Shown: positions 10,905 to 21,880 of the stretch, piece after piece | Numbering within the stretch: position 1 is the stretch's first letter | Layout: the number at the start of each line of letters is the position of its first letter | Source of the DNA: Bradyrhizobium sp. 21 | GTDB lineage: Bacteria > Pseudomonadota > Alphaproteobacteria > Rhizobiales > Xanthobacteraceae | NCBI RefSeq assembly: GCF_023073335.1 | Contig: NZ_JADPJG010000006.1 | Coordinates: 239,773-277,226 of the forward strand | DNA: 37,454 bases | Reading direction: 5' to 3' | The notes under the pieces: generated by a model | The model's database searches: none | Told to the model about the DNA's origin: nothing | What the model saw: the letters and a program-made list of their open reading frames with translations, nothing else | Program-made: the position numbers and the translations under genes

Positions 10905-11528
10905 TCACTTCATTTCCGTCAGCCGCGCCGCGTAGCGGGCCATCAGGTCAACCTCGATATTGACCTCGCTCCCCGCCTTCCAGCCGCCGATCGTCGTGAC
11001 CGTCAGCGTGTGCGGGATGATCAGCACCGAAAAGGTCACGTCCTTCACCGTATTGACCGTCAGCGAGACGCCGTCGAGCGTGATAGAGCCCTTGGTGGCG
11101 ATGAACCGCGCCAGCTCCCGCGTCGTCGAGAGCTCGAACCGCGCCATGTCGGGCAGGTCCTCGCGGCTGACGAGGGTGGCGATACCGTCGGCATGACCGG
11201 CGACGATATGGCCGCCGAGCTCGTCGCCGATTTTCAGCGCCCGTTCGAGGTTGAGCCTGGTGCCGACCTGCCAGTGCTTTGCCGTCGTCAGCGCCAGGGT
11301 CTCGGCCGCGGCATCGACATCGAACCAAGTCCTTTGAGCAGAGTCTTTGCCGCCGGCGACGCCCGAGGCGACCACCGTCAAGCAGACGCCGTTGCAGGCG
11401 ATCGAGGCGCCATCGGCAATGGTGGTCTGATCATAGCGGCAGGCGATGCGCAGCCGGTGCAACTGGCCCTGCGCCGTCGGCGTAAAGCCGACGATCTCGC
11501 CGATATCGGTGACAATGCCGGTGAACAT
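10905..11528 (-). CDS. ribE: Riboflavin synthase (alpha chain type)
   Basis: This enzyme dismutates two lumazine molecules to riboflavin. ATG 11528 gives 207 residues beginning with the diagnostic MFTGIV. Two lumazine-binding barrels are present, the first with IACNGVCLTVV and the second with ITLDGVSLTVNTV; GDELGGHIVAGHADG lies between them. The longer open frame to 11810 is a shadow of ribD. The ATG is one base after the ribD stop (TAACATG), so ribD and ribE are tightly coupled. Naming varies: the same gene is ribC in some species. Confidence 0.96.
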   Translation of the reverse strand: MFTGIVTDIGEIVGFTPTAQGQLHRLRIACRYDQTTIADGASIACNGVCLTVVASGVAGGKDSAQRTWFDVDAAAETLALTTAKHWQVGTRLNLERALKIGDELGGHIVAGHADGIATLVSREDLPDMARFELSTTRELARFIATKGSITLDGVSLTVNTVKDVTFSVLIIPHTLTVTTIGGWKAGSEVNIEVDLMARYAARLTEMK

Positions 11529-11529
11529 G

Positions 11530-12678
11530 TTAGGCGCGCTCGTAGATTGTGAGAGTATCGTGATCGAATGTCTCGCTAGCATGAACCTTGTAGGCCTGCG
11601 ACTGCGTGATTTTCGACAGGGGCAATGCATCGAGCGCATCGACGCCGCCAGCACCCACCTCTTCCGCGCCGCGGAACAGCCAGATCTGGTCGGCGAGGTT
11701 GGCCGCGACGAACGACGCCGCCACGCGGCTGCCGCCTTCGACCAGCAGCCGCGTAATGCCTTTCTCGGCCAGCGCATGCAGCACGGCGGGAAGATCGAGG
11801 CCGGACGCACTTCCAGGCGGTATGCGAATGATCTGGGCGCCCGCTGCTCCGAGCCGCGTGGCGGCCGCGGCTTCCGCCAGCTCGGAGCTGATCACCCAAA
11901 GCTGCGTCTCGCGTGCGGAGCGCACGAGCTGGCTGGAAGCCGGAATGCGCAAACTCTGGTCGAGCACGACACGCACCGGAGAACGCGCTTCCATCCCCGG
12001 CAGGCGGCAGTTGAGCTGGGGATCGTCCGCCAGCACCGTGCCGATACCGACCAGGATGGCGTCGCTCTGCGCGCGCAAAAGATGCACGCGGTTGCGCGCG
12101 GCCTCGCCGGTGATCGCGACCGGCTTGCCGCCGGCGGCGCCGATCTTGCCGTCGGGCGAGACCGCGAGCTTCAGGATCACATGGGGGCGGTGATCCCGGA
12201 TGCGTCGGAAATGCCCGGCATGATCGAAGGCGGCCTCCGCCGCGCACAGGCCCACATCCACATTGATGCCGGCGGCACGCAGGCGCGCGTGACCCTGACC
12301 CGCGACTTCCGGGTTGGGATCCTCGATCGCAGCCACGACCCGCGTGATGCCGGCGGCGATCACGGCATCGGCACAAGGCGGCGACTTGCCGAAATGCGAG
12401 CATGGCTCCAGCGTGACGTAGAGCGTAGCGCCGCGCGCGGCCTCGCCCGCACGCCGCAGCGCTTCAGGCTCGGCATGGGGACGACCGCCCGGCTGCGTCC
12501 AGCCGCGACCGACCATGACGCCGTCTTTCACGATGACGGCGCCGACGGCCGGATTGGGCCAGGTGCGCCCCTGCCCGCGCCGGCCGAGCGCCAGCGCCAG
12601 CTGCATGAAGCGGCGATCGGCGTCCTTGGTTTCGCGAATCTTCTGGGCGAACTGATCTTCCAGGATGCGGAAGATCAT
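11530..12678 (-). CDS. ribD: Bifunctional riboflavin deaminase/reductase RibD
   Basis: RibD deaminates and then reduces the pyrimidine intermediate of riboflavin synthesis. The 382-residue product has an N-terminal zinc deaminase domain, with the ligand motifs HAEPEAL (about residue 68) and [16 protein letters not shown] (about 92-107). A C-terminal reductase domain has [30 protein letters not shown] and the [18 protein letters not shown] nucleotide-binding end. Its ATG overlaps the nrdR stop by four bases (ATGA), so nrdR-ribD-ribE form a continuous coupled run. Confidence 0.96.
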   Translation of the reverse strand: MIFRILEDQFAQKIRETKDADRRFMQLALALGRRGQGRTWPNPAVGAVIVKDGVMVGRGWTQPGGRPHAEPEALRRAGEAARGATLYVTLEPCSHFGKSPPCADAVIAAGITRVVAAIEDPNPEVAGQGHARLRAAGINVDVGLCAAEAAFDHAGHFRRIRDHRPHVILKLAVSPDGKIGAAGGKPVAITGEAARNRVHLLRAQSDAILVGIGTVLADDPQLNCRLPGMEARSPVRVVLDQSLRIPASSQLVRSARETQLWVISSELAEAAAATRLGAAGAQIIRIPPGSASGLDLPAVLHALAEKGITRLLVEGGSRVAASFVAANLADQIWLFRGAEEVGAGGVDALDALPLSKITQSQAYKVHASETFDHDTLTIYERA

Positions 12679-13157
12679 TTGCGGATCGCGGCGAGCCGCG
12701 CTTCCTCCTCACCGGAGAGCTCGCCGAGCACGTCGGCGAAATCCTTGGCCTCGCGGAAATTGCGGTAGACCGAGGCGAAGCGGACATAGGCGACGTCGTC
12801 GAGCGTGCGCAGATGCTCCATCACGGTCTCGCCGATCACCTCGGAGGAGATCTCGGCCTCTCCCCCGGTCTCGAGCTCGCGCACGATGGTGGAGACCATC
12901 TTCTCGACCCGCTCCGGCTCAACCTGCCGCTTGCGCAATGAGATCGACACCGAGCGCATCAGCTTGTCGCGGTCGAACGGCACGCGGCGGCCATTGCGCT
13001 TGATCACCGTGAGCTCGCGCAGCTGCACGCGCTCGAAGGTGGTGAAGCGGAAATTGCAGGCGACGCACACGCGCCGCCTGCGGATCACGGCGGAGTCCTC
13101 GGTCGGACGCGAGTCCTTTACCTGCGTATCGAGACTGTTGCAGTTCGGGCAGCGCAT
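12675..13157 (-). CDS. nrdR: Transcriptional repressor NrdR
   Basis: NrdR is an ATP/dATP-sensing repressor of ribonucleotide reductase operons. The 160-residue product has a zinc ribbon with Cys3, Cys6, Cys31 and Cys34, followed by an ATP-cone domain ([20 protein letters not shown], then residues about 70-140 ending [20 protein letters not shown]). The start ATG 13157 gives the invariant [13 protein letters not shown] start. It lies 16 bases after the glyA stop and overlaps ribD, so glyA, nrdR and the rib genes are probably one transcript. No NrdR boxes were found in this window. Confidence 0.97.
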   Translation of the reverse strand: MRCPNCNSLDTQVKDSRPTEDSAVIRRRRVCVACNFRFTTFERVQLRELTVIKRNGRRVPFDRDKLMRSVSISLRKRQVEPERVEKMVSTIVRELETGGEAEISSEVIGETVMEHLRTLDDVAYVRFASVYRNFREAKDFADVLGELSGEEEARLAAIRK

Positions 13158-13173
13158 CCGTTGAACCTAGACC

Positions 13174-14472
13174 TTACTGGTAGATCGGGAATCGGTCGGT
13201 GAGCGCCTTGACCCGTTCCTTGATGGCGGCTTCGACCAGCGGCGCCTTGCCGTCGTCGGACTGCGCGATCGCATTGAGGACCTCTGCGATCATGGCGCCG
13301 ACCTGCTGGAATTCGGCTATGCCGAAACCGCGGGTGGTTGCTGCGGGCGTGCCGAGACGAATACCGGAGGTGACAAACGGCGACTCGGGGTCGAAGGGAA
13401 TGCCGTTCTTGTTGCAGGTGATGGCGGCGCGAACCAGCGCCTTCTCCGAGGCGTTGCCCTTCAGACCTTTCGGCCGGAGGTCGACCAGCATCAAATGGTT
13501 ATCGGTGCCGCCGGAGACAATATCGAAGCCGTGGCTCTTCATCGCCTCGGCCAGCGCCTTGGCGTTCTCGACCACGTTCTTCGCATAGACCTTGAAGTCC
13601 GGACGCAGCGCCTCACCGAAGGCGACCGCCTTCGCCGCGATCACGTGCATCAGGGGGCCGCCCTGCAGGCCCGGGAAGATCGCCGAGTTGAACTTCTTGG
13701 TCAGCGCCTCGTCATTCCACAGCATCAGGCCACCGCGCGGACCGCGCAGCGACTTGTGCGTCGTCGTCGTGGTGATGTGGGCGTGCGGCACGGGCGAAGC
13801 ATGCACGCCGCCGGCGACGAGACCGGCGAAATGCGCCATGTCGACCAGCAGATACGCGCCGACAGAGTCCGCGATCTCGCGGAAACGCTTGAAGTCCCAG
13901 GCGCGCGAATAGGCCGAGCCGCCCGCGACGATCAGCTTCGGCTTGATCTCTTCGGCCTGCTTGGCGACCGCGTCCATGTCGATGATCTGGTCCTCGCGGC
14001 GCACGGTGTAGTGCGCCGCCTTGAACCATTTGCCGCTCATGTTGACGGGCGAGCCGTGGGTGAGATGGCCGCCGGCCGCAAGATCGAGACCCATGAAGGT
14101 GTCGCCGGGCTGCAGCAGCGCCAGAAACACCGCCTGGTTCATCTGGCTGCCGGAGTTCGGCTGCACATTTGCGAAATTGGCGCCGAACAACTTCTTGGCG
14201 CGATCGATCGCGAGGTTCTCGGCGACGTCGACCCACTCACAACCGCCGTAATAGCGCGCGCCCGGATAGCCTTCCGCGTATTTGTTGGTCATCACCGAAC
14301 CCTGCGCTTCCAGCACGGCACGGCTGACGATGTTCTCGGAGGCGATCAGCTCGACCTCATGACGCTGCCGGCCGAGTTCGCCCTTGATGGCGGCTGCGAT
14401 TTCCGGGTCGGCGTGATCGAGCGAGGCGCTGAAAAACGAATCGGGCGCGGAGGCGGTTTTGGCGAGTGTCAT
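13174..14472 (-). CDS. glyA: Serine hydroxymethyltransferase
   Basis: GlyA converts serine and tetrahydrofolate to glycine and 5,10-methylene-THF, using PLP, in the cytoplasm. ATG 14472 gives 432 residues, the normal length; the frame to 14559 adds an unrelated basic stretch. Family motifs are [34 protein letters not shown], the PLP-lysine segment [15 protein letters not shown] and [19 protein letters not shown]. It is first in the glyA-nrdR-rib run; the 267 bases upstream probably hold the promoter. Confidence 0.97.
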   Translation of the reverse strand: MTLAKTASAPDSFFSASLDHADPEIAAAIKGELGRQRHEVELIASENIVSRAVLEAQGSVMTNKYAEGYPGARYYGGCEWVDVAENLAIDRAKKLFGANFANVQPNSGSQMNQAVFLALLQPGDTFMGLDLAAGGHLTHGSPVNMSGKWFKAAHYTVRREDQIIDMDAVAKQAEEIKPKLIVAGGSAYSRAWDFKRFREIADSVGAYLLVDMAHFAGLVAGGVHASPVPHAHITTTTTHKSLRGPRGGLMLWNDEALTKKFNSAIFPGLQGGPLMHVIAAKAVAFGEALRPDFKVYAKNVVENAKALAEAMKSHGFDIVSGGTDNHLMLVDLRPKGLKGNASEKALVRAAITCNKNGIPFDPESPFVTSGIRLGTPAATTRGFGIAEFQQVGAMIAEVLNAIAQSDDGKAPLVEAAIKERVKALTDRFPIYQ

Positions 14473-14739
14473 CTTGCGAATATCTCCACCGCCACAGCCT
14501 TTTGGTGGGCTGCGGGCGGTCTGGTGTGGCGATCGGAAGCGGCGAGCGCGATCTACCACATCGCCCGCAACAGGCCAAGGGTTTGCGGGTCAGGGCGGAC
14601 ATTTGTGCAAGATATGGTGGAGATTGGAAGATGCGGCGGGGCTGGGCGGTCCTGTCGAGCCGCCCGGTCGCCCTTGTCCGAAAAGGGGCCGCTTTGGCCT
14701 CAAACGCCGCGCGCAGCCAGCCGATGGCGGCCGGCCACC

Positions 14740-14961
14740 CTACAGCCCGGTATACCCCGCCTTCACGGGGTCCACGCTGCCGTCGAGCTGGCGCAGATAG
14801 GTCAGGCCGCACACCGTCAACCGGTGGGTGTCCTTCTCGCCGGCTTCCATCAACGTATTGAGATAGTTCGTGACCTTGACCCTTGCCTCGGCGCTCGCCG
14901 CTGACGTGCGGTTGGCGAGCAGGTCATAGGTCTGCATGATGCGGTCGATGGCAGCTTCCAT
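14740..14961 (-). CDS. Small conserved-looking hypothetical protein
   Basis: This 73-residue product (MEAAIDRIMQTYDLLANRTS...) begins at ATG 14961 with GAGGG six bases upstream. It is probably soluble and helical, with a KVTNYLNTLMEAGEKDTHRL segment, and no membrane region or Cys cluster. I do not recognise a named domain. Its clean ribosome site, sensible amino-acid use and the same-direction neighbour 37 bases upstream support it as real. The two small genes look like a pair. The function is unknown. Confidence 0.7.
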   Translation of the reverse strand: MEAAIDRIMQTYDLLANRTSAASAEARVKVTNYLNTLMEAGEKDTHRLTVCGLTYLRQLDGSVDPVKAGYTGL

Positions 14962-14998
14962 GGCACCCTCTGGTTCTCTGGCATGTAGGGAATCGTGA

Positions 14999-15235
14999 TC
15001 AGGCAACCGCTTTGACCTCGGACCGCGCCTCAAACCTGGCGATGGCCTTGTTGGCCAGCCTGATCTTGTTGAGTTCGCCGTGCTGGAGCAGTTTGATGAC
15101 GATCTCGAGCAGGTGTTCGTCGGTGACGAGGGTGTCGGCGATCGCGCCGGAGCGGCGAAGATAGTTCGCGGCGATGGCGTAGGCCTCGCTCACGAGTTCC
15201 ACGTTCATCGCCCCCAAGCCACGCTCCACCAGCAT
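14999..15235 (-). CDS. Small conserved-looking hypothetical protein
   Basis: From ATG 15235 the product is 78 residues (MLVERGLGAMNVELVSEAYA...), preceded by GGAGG eight bases upstream. ATG 15208 is also plausible because GGGGG precedes it, giving 69 residues. The sequence is Ala/Leu-rich and helical (IAANYLRRSGAIADTLVTDE, then HLLEIVIKLLQHGELNKIRL) with no signal or membrane segment. No domain is recognised. It lies just upstream of the 73-residue gene and likely shares its transcript. Confidence 0.68.
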   Translation of the reverse strand: MLVERGLGAMNVELVSEAYAIAANYLRRSGAIADTLVTDEHLLEIVIKLLQHGELNKIRLANKAIARFEARSEVKAVA

Positions 15236-15327
15236 CGTCCAGCCTCCGATCCGAAGGGGATAAGCGCGGGACCGGGAACTCGTTCCCGAGGCTTGGCGAT
15301 TTTTTTCGCACCCGCGAGATGACAAGA

Positions 15328-15359
15328 CGCACCGGTCCGGGCAGAGCCGGGCCGGTGCG
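15328..15359. terminator. Hairpin downstream of ldtR, terminator candidate
   Basis: A 13-bp stem with one G-T wobble (CGCACCGGTCCGG against CCGGGCCGGTGCG) surrounds a 6-base loop, about 105 bases after the ldtR stop. Neither side has an adjacent T-run, so it may act as a Rho-linked or stabilising hairpin. Confidence 0.45.
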
Positions 15360-15463
15360 CTTGGGGAAGTCCAGGCACGTCCGGGAGGCTTTTTCGGGAG
15401 GCTTGCCGGTCTTGTTGTGGGCCGGCTTGGCCAAATCCCGTCGAAAAGTCCCGTCGAAAGTGC

Positions 15464-15982
15464 TCAGAGACGATACAGGATCTGGTCGGTCCAGAACCGC
15501 TCGAGGCGGTGCAGCGACTTGTTGAGGGTCGAGAATTCCTCGCCCGAGATGCCGCCGACCTGCTCAACCGTCTTGACGTGCTTCTGGTAGAGCGAGTCGA
15601 CGATGCGGCGGACTTCCTGGCCCTGCGGCGTCAGGCGGATGCGCACCGAGCGGCGATCGACGCGCGAGCGCTGATGATCGAGGAAGCCGAGCTCGACGAG
15701 CTTCTTCAGATTGTAGGAGACGTTGGAGCCGAGGTAATAACCGCGCGTGCGCAGTTCGCCCGCGGTCAGCTCCTTGTCGCCGATGTTGTAGAGCAGGAGT
15801 GCCTGCACCGAATTGATGTCCGCGCGGCCGCGGCGATCGAACTCGTCCTTGATGACGTCGAGCAGCCGGCGATGCAGCCGCTCCACCAGAGTCAAGGCTT
15901 CCAGATAGAGCGTCTGCACCGAACCCTGCTGGCCGGAGACGCGCTCTGCGGTATCTGCCGCAGTTGCGACGGCTTTCATCAT
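15464..15982 (-). CDS. ldtR: MarR-family regulator LdtR
   Basis: The product is a winged-helix MarR-type regulator resembling LdtR of Liberibacter and Sinorhizobium, which controls an L,D-transpeptidase gene and stress tolerance. ATG 15982 (MMKAVATAADT...) follows GGGGAAG at a good distance and gives 172 residues; an ATG at 16018 would add 12 residues without a ribosome site. The winged helix-turn-helix spans roughly residues 60-125: DINSVQALLLYNIGDKELTA, RGYYLGSNVSYNLKKLVELG and HQRSRVDRRSVRIRLTPQG. Long N- and C-terminal helices fit a dimer. Neither of its usual target genes is in the window. Confidence 0.88.
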   Translation of the reverse strand: MMKAVATAADTAERVSGQQGSVQTLYLEALTLVERLHRRLLDVIKDEFDRRGRADINSVQALLLYNIGDKELTAGELRTRGYYLGSNVSYNLKKLVELGFLDHQRSRVDRRSVRIRLTPQGQEVRRIVDSLYQKHVKTVEQVGGISGEEFSTLNKSLHRLERFWTDQILYRL

Positions 15983-16018
15983 GACACTTCCCCTGTTGTC
16001 GTTTTTATCGACACTCAT

Positions 16019-16467
16019 TCGACGAAACTTGTGCTCCGTCTGATAGGTGCAACTTAAGGGGAGCCGTTTGAAGATCGGCTTAAATAAGAGAATAAAGAGA
16101 TCATGAATTTAAGACAGTGAATTGCGGATTAAGCCTGTGCCACAAGGGCTTTTCGCAACCGTCTATTGACTCTCGCAAGGTCCTGTTCACCCTCCGTCCG
16201 CCCCTGATGTCGCATTCCAGAACAGCCCCGCCCCGTTTCGAAACGGCCGCGTAAGAGCTGTGGCGGAATACACGGAGTCAACGAAAAGTTACCTCGAATT
16301 TTACGCAACCAGCGGTCAACCAAGCGCGCGTGAAACCTTGCGTGTCCCGGAGCTGAACAGATCGTAGGATGGGTAGAGCGCAGCGAAACCCATCATCTCG
16401 TGAGGCAGCATTGATGGGTTTCGCTGCGCTCTACCCATCCTACAAGATGCGTGCCCGTGCGAGATCG
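16019..16467. other. Long spacer between ldtR and the DUF6163 gene
   Basis: About 450 bases with no supported gene. The part near 16060-16130 is AT-rich and probably carries the ldtR promoter; it includes AGCCG and CGGCT arms around a 9-base centre. The part from 16364 is a perfect long inverted repeat, listed separately. A 64-codon minus-strand frame at 16129-16323 has no ribosome site or recognisable features. Confidence 0.6.
16364..16443. repeat. Perfect 32-bp inverted repeat with 16-base loop
   Basis: The left arm (16364-16395, beginning GTAGGATGGGTAGAGCG) is the exact reverse complement of the right arm (16412-16443). The loop is 16 bases. Elements with the GTAGGATGGGTAGAGCG arm recur in rhizobial genomes. 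It ends 24 bases beyond the stop of the DUF6163-type gene, so it may also serve as its 3' end. Confidence 0.93.
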
Positions 16468-18151
<1,684 letters not shown>

Positions 18152-18160
18152 GTCCACAGC

Positions 18161-18296
18161 GTCGTCCCGGCGAAGGCCGGGACCCATACCGCGTGATCTA
18201 TCCGTGATGCCCGGTATTGATACCGGCGAAGGATCACTACTAGTCTTCGCCAAACTGCCGCCTGTGGTTATGGGTCCCGGCCTTCGCCGGGACGAC
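18161..18296. repeat. Large nested palindromic repeat downstream of hemB
   Basis: A perfect 28-bp outer stem joins 18161-18188 (starting GTCGTCCCGGCGAAGG) with 18269-18296. Inside, CCGGTAT-TG-ATACCGG and GTGATC/GATCAC make further stems, so the RNA could fold into a branched structure. It begins ten bases after the hemB stop. Repeats with this outer arm are common in the genus. Confidence 0.9.
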
Positions 18297-18447
18297 GCCG
18301 GAGGTGCGGCGCCGGCGCCCCTCACCTCCATGCCCCACCGCCGCCGAATCGCCCGAATATTTCGGTTTGTTAACGCCAGCGCGCCCTTGGCACACGGACG
18401 GCCTGTTCCCATGTCCTGCCACGGGAGTTTTCCCTTGGGAGACGGTC

Positions 18448-18987
18448 ATGTCTTATTCGGATTCGGGCAACGCCTGGCGCAATGACGGCGGGGCGCAGCC
18501 GCACGCTTACGACCCTTATCTGCATCCGGAACTGTTCCGCGGTGTTGCGACGCGGCGGGCGTTCGCCTTCCTGATCGACATGGTCGTGATCTCGGTGCCG
18601 GTGATCCTCGGCTACCTCTTCATCGCGGTGTTCGGCGTGGTCACGCTCGGCATCGGCTGGGCGTTGTTCTGGCTGGCCTGGCCGGCCTCGGTGATCTGGG
18701 CCATCGTCTATTACGGCGCCTGCATCGGCGGTCCGTCGTCGGCGACGATCGGCATGCGCCTGATGGATCTGGAGTTGCGCACCTGGTACGGCGCGCCGGG
18801 CTATTTCGTGCTCGGCGCCACCCACGCCGTGCTGTTCTGGGTGACCGTCTCGTTCCTGTCGCCATTCGTCGTCCTGGTCGGCCTGTTCAACGGCCGTCGG
18901 CGCCTGCTGCATGATTTCGTGCTGGGAACGGTCGTCGTCAACAATTCCGTTCGTGCGCCCGTGCCGCAGGCCGCAAGACCCTACTGA
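18448..18987 (+). CDS. RDD-family inner-membrane protein
   Basis: The 179-residue product from ATG 18448 (GGGAG seven bases upstream) matches the RDD family: the first helix region contains RRAFAFLIDMVVISVPVI, where the family Arg and Asp residues sit. Three further hydrophobic stretches (about residues 52-72, 78-95 and 127-150) follow, with GRRRLLHDFVLGTVVV at the end, the typical RRxxHD tail of the family. RDD proteins are often suggested to be ion transporters or helpers; the role here is unknown. Same direction as hemB but separated by a repeat. Confidence 0.88.
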   Translation: MSYSDSGNAWRNDGGAQPHAYDPYLHPELFRGVATRRAFAFLIDMVVISVPVILGYLFIAVFGVVTLGIGWALFWLAWPASVIWAIVYYGACIGGPSSATIGMRLMDLELRTWYGAPGYFVLGATHAVLFWVTVSFLSPFVVLVGLFNGRRRLLHDFVLGTVVVNNSVRAPVPQAARPY

Positions 18988-19118
18988 GGAACCGGGTGAT
19001 CAAGGACCTATCAACCAGGACCGACTAAACTGACCGATCTGACCTGCCCAGCAGACCGATTGACCGGGAGCTTTCGTAGCGCGATGCTGATACCCACTCT
19101 GGAGGCCCACGACGTCCC

Positions 19119-19895
19119 TTGACCCAGCACTCGCGCGACACCCCCCAATTTTACCTCACGGCGCCCTCCCCCTGCCCCTATCTGCCGGGCCGGCACGAGC
19201 GCAAGGTGTTTACGCACCTGGTGGGTGAACGCGCCGGTGATCTCAACGACCTCCTGACCCATGGCGGCTTCCGTCGCAGCCAGTCGATCGCCTACCGGCC
19301 GGCCTGCGACCAGTGCCGCGCCTGCGTCTCGGTCCGGGTCGTCGCCAACGAATTCCGCCCCTCCCGCAACTTCCGAAAAGTGATCGCGCGCAACGCCGAC
19401 ATCATCGGCGAACAGCGCAGCGCAGTGCCGACCTCCGAGCAATATTCGGTGTTCCGCGCCTATCTCGATTCCCGCCACCGCCATGGCGGCATGGCCGACA
19501 TGACCGTGCTCGACTACGCCATGATGGTCGAGGACAGCCACGTCGAGACCCGCATCATCGAGTACCGCAAGCGCGGCGTCGACAGCGGCATCACCGGCCG
19601 CGGCGAGGAGCTGATCGCGGTGGCGCTCACCGACGTGCTCAGCGATGGCCTGTCGATGGTCTATTCGTTCTTCGAGCCCAGCGAAGTCAGCCGCTCGATG
19701 GGCACCTTCATGATCCTCGACCACATCGCCCGCGCTCGCCGGCAAGGGCTGCCTTACGTCTATCTCGGCTACTGGATCGAAGGCTCCAAGAAGATGGACT
19801 ACAAGGCCCGCTTCCTGCCCCAGCAGCGGCTCGCGCCGTCGGGCTGGCTGCGCATCGACGCCCAGGGCGATGCGGCGTCCGAGCCGCAGGATTGA
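19119..19895 (+). CDS. bpt: Aspartate/glutamate leucyltransferase (Bpt)
   Basis: Bpt transfers leucine from Leu-tRNA to N-terminal Asp or Glu of proteins, making them targets for ClpS-ClpAP. The 258-residue product starts at TTG 19119 with [14 protein letters not shown]. Family motifs are [17 protein letters not shown] (the N-terminal CxYL segment, Cys19), a [22 protein letters not shown] stretch with the Cys pair, and C-terminal [26 protein letters not shown] lies 13 bases before the TTG, a long but usable distance. It resembles Ate/Bpt family proteins; I call Bpt from the bacterial type. It is probably transcribed with the RDD gene or alone. Confidence 0.93.
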   Translation: MTQHSRDTPQFYLTAPSPCPYLPGRHERKVFTHLVGERAGDLNDLLTHGGFRRSQSIAYRPACDQCRACVSVRVVANEFRPSRNFRKVIARNADIIGEQRSAVPTSEQYSVFRAYLDSRHRHGGMADMTVLDYAMMVEDSHVETRIIEYRKRGVDSGITGRGEELIAVALTDVLSDGLSMVYSFFEPSEVSRSMGTFMILDHIARARRQGLPYVYLGYWIEGSKKMDYKARFLPQQRLAPSGWLRIDAQGDAASEPQD

Positions 19896-19962
19896 TCGGC
19901 GCGCCGACCTCATAAGCCTGCAGTTCGTAACTGCGAGGATGGGACCAGCGCCGGAGGTTTCC

Positions 19963-20319
19963 TTGTCGAGCACCTATGATCTGATCGCGCGGGGCATGGT
20001 CGAGCGCCAGCAGGTGCACTGTGTCTATCAAGGGCACCGGCGTTCAATTTGCCCCGCAATACTGGGCCATACCGATGGCGAGGAACGCACGCTCGCCTTT
20101 CAGTTTGCCGGCAGCTCCAGCAAAGGCTTGCCGCCCGGAGGGGCATGGAAGTGCTTTAAGCTGGCGGAGATGACGAAGGTCGAGCTTCAGAAGGGAAAAT
20201 GGCACGCGGGCTCAAGCCATCGCGAGCGCCAACAATGCGTGAAGATTGTCGATCTCGACGTAAATCCCCGCAGTCCTTACCAGCCGCGACGCCCGGTTGG
20301 CCGGAAGCCAAATGCGTAA
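19963..20319 (+). CDS. Conserved-looking hypothetical protein
   Basis: The 118-residue product starts at TTG 19963, five bases after GGAGG; an ATG at 19939 would add eight residues with a poorer ribosome site. It reads (M)SSTYDLIARGMVERQQVHCV and then GHRRSICPAILGHTDGEERTL, LAFQFAGSSSKGLPPGG and KIVDLDVNPRSPYQPRRP. The middle resembles a small beta-rich fold and has two Cys near CICP-like positions, but I recognise no family. It sits 67 bases after bpt and converges with mntH. No signal or membrane segment is visible. Function unknown. Confidence 0.75.
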   Translation: MSSTYDLIARGMVERQQVHCVYQGHRRSICPAILGHTDGEERTLAFQFAGSSSKGLPPGGAWKCFKLAEMTKVELQKGKWHAGSSHRERQQCVKIVDLDVNPRSPYQPRRPVGRKPNA

Positions 20320-20358
20320 TTGCAGCCTCAGCACTTGATGCGCAGTCGCGCGCAACAA

Positions 20359-21714
20359 TCACGATGCGAACAGCGTATCCACCAGCAGCTTCAGATTCAA
20401 AACCACGATGATGGCCGCGACGATCCACGCGATCGCGGCGACCCACACCGGTATGGCGAACTTGCCCATCTTGCGGCGGTCGGAGACGAAGCGGACCAGC
20501 GGGATGACGGCGAAGGGCAATTGCATCGACAGCACGACTTGGCTGAATACCAGCAGATCGGCCGTGCCGCGCTCGCCATAGATCGCGGTGACCACGATCA
20601 CCGGAATGATCGCGATACCGCGCGTGAGCAGGCGGCGCGCCCAGCTCGGCAGACGCAAATCCAAAAAGCCTTCCATCACGATCTGGCCGGCGAGCGTCGC
20701 AGTGACGGTTGAATTGAGGCCGGAGGCGAGCAGCGCCACCGCGAACAGCGTCGAAGCGATGCCCAGACCAAGCAAGGGCGACAGCAGCTCGAAGGCCTGG
20801 CCGATCTCGGCAACGTCGGAATGGCCGCTCTTGTGGAAGGTTGCGGCGGCGACCACGAGGATCGCCGCGTTGATGAACAGCGCCAGCATCAGCGCGATGG
20901 TCGAGTCCGTCGTCGCCCATTTGATCGCCTCGCGCCGGCCGGTGTCGTTGCGCTCATAGGCGCGCGTCTGCACGATCGAGGAGTGCAGATAGAGATTATG
21001 CGGCATCACGGTCGCGCCGATGATGCCGATCGCGATGTAGAGCATTTCAGGGTTGGTGAAGATCTCGGTCTTCGGCACAAATCCCCGGAGCATATCGGCA
21101 ACCGGCGGCGCCGCAGCGGCAAGCTGGACCGTGAAGCAAACTGCGATCACGACGAGCAGCGCGATGACGAAGGCTTCGAGGAAACGGAAGCCACGGTTCA
21201 TCAGGATGAGCAGCAAAAAGGCATCCAGCGCAGCGATCAAGGCGCCGCCGATCAGGGGAATGCCGAACAGCAGCTTGAGCGCAATCGCGGTGCCGATGAC
21301 CTCGGCGAGATCGCAGGCGATGATCGCCGCCTCGCAGGCGAGCCACAGGATGAAGTTCACGGCCGGCGAATAGGTCGCGCGGCAGGCCTGCGCGAGGTCG
21401 CGATCGGTGACGATGCCGAGCCGTGCCGCCAGCGACTGCAGCAGGATCGCCATCAGGTTCGAGAGCAGGATGACCGAGAGCAGCGTGTAGCCGAACTTTG
21501 ACCCGCCGGCGAGATCGGTCGCCCAATTGCCGGGGTCCATATAGCCAACCGACACCAGATAGCCCGGACCGACAAAAGCGAGCAGCCGGCGCCACCATAC
21601 CCCTGCGGTCGGGATTGCCACCGAGGCGTTCACCTCGGCGAGGCTCTTGGTGGTGGGAGCATCGAGGCGCCAGCCGGCGGTGTCACGGGTCAGGTCAGGT
21701 GATCGTGCATCCAT
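20359..21714 (-). CDS. mntH: Nramp-type manganese transporter MntH
   Basis: MntH imports Mn2+ (and other divalent metals) with protons through the inner membrane. From ATG 21714 it has 451 residues and about eleven membrane helices. The TM1 metal site DPGN is at residues 60-63 ([15 protein letters not shown]) and the TM6 site is [15 protein letters not shown], both canonical. The frame extends to 21765, but ATG 21714 fits the family length. Its promoter carries Mur-like direct repeats (listed). In B. japonicum MntH is known as the major Mn transporter, controlled by a Fur-type regulator (Mur). Converges with the hypothetical gene at 20319. Confidence 0.96.
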   Translation of the reverse strand: MDARSPDLTRDTAGWRLDAPTTKSLAEVNASVAIPTAGVWWRRLLAFVGPGYLVSVGYMDPGNWATDLAGGSKFGYTLLSVILLSNLMAILLQSLAARLGIVTDRDLAQACRATYSPAVNFILWLACEAAIIACDLAEVIGTAIALKLLFGIPLIGGALIAALDAFLLLILMNRGFRFLEAFVIALLVVIAVCFTVQLAAAAPPVADMLRGFVPKTEIFTNPEMLYIAIGIIGATVMPHNLYLHSSIVQTRAYERNDTGRREAIKWATTDSTIALMLALFINAAILVVAAATFHKSGHSDVAEIGQAFELLSPLLGLGIASTLFAVALLASGLNSTVTATLAGQIVMEGFLDLRLPSWARRLLTRGIAIIPVIVVTAIYGERGTADLLVFSQVVLSMQLPFAVIPLVRFVSDRRKMGKFAIPVWVAAIAWIVAAIIVVLNLKLLVDTLFAS

Positions 21715-21720
21715 GGGATC

Positions 21721-21761
21721 AGAATACCGAAGTCGGGCCTTATTGCAACTCATTTGCAACT
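21721..21761 (-). promoter_or_regulatory. mntH promoter with Mur-like direct repeats
   Basis: On the minus strand TTGCAA (21748-21743) and TATTCT (21726-21721) are spaced by 16 bases. Two copies of TGCAACT (21744-21750 and 21755-21761, 11 bp apart) cover the -35 box and its upstream side. Direct-repeat sites fit B. japonicum Fur/Mur sites better than a classical Fur box. The implied start is within a base or two of ATG 21714, so the mRNA would be leaderless or nearly so; no ribosome site precedes this ATG. Confidence 0.6.
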
Positions 21762-21880
21762 GCATCTAGCCGCATCGGTTCCGTCTGGGCCGTGATGCCC
21801 GGTGCTGTCGGGAAGCGGGTGGGTTTGGCCGCGCTGAAGGCCGGATACTGGCGCAAATTCGACTTTGCAGGATATGAGCC

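Noticed and set aside
16129..16323. A 64-codon minus-strand frame between ldtR and the DUF6163-like gene
   Set aside because: No ribosome site, no recognisable family, and composition like non-coding spacer.
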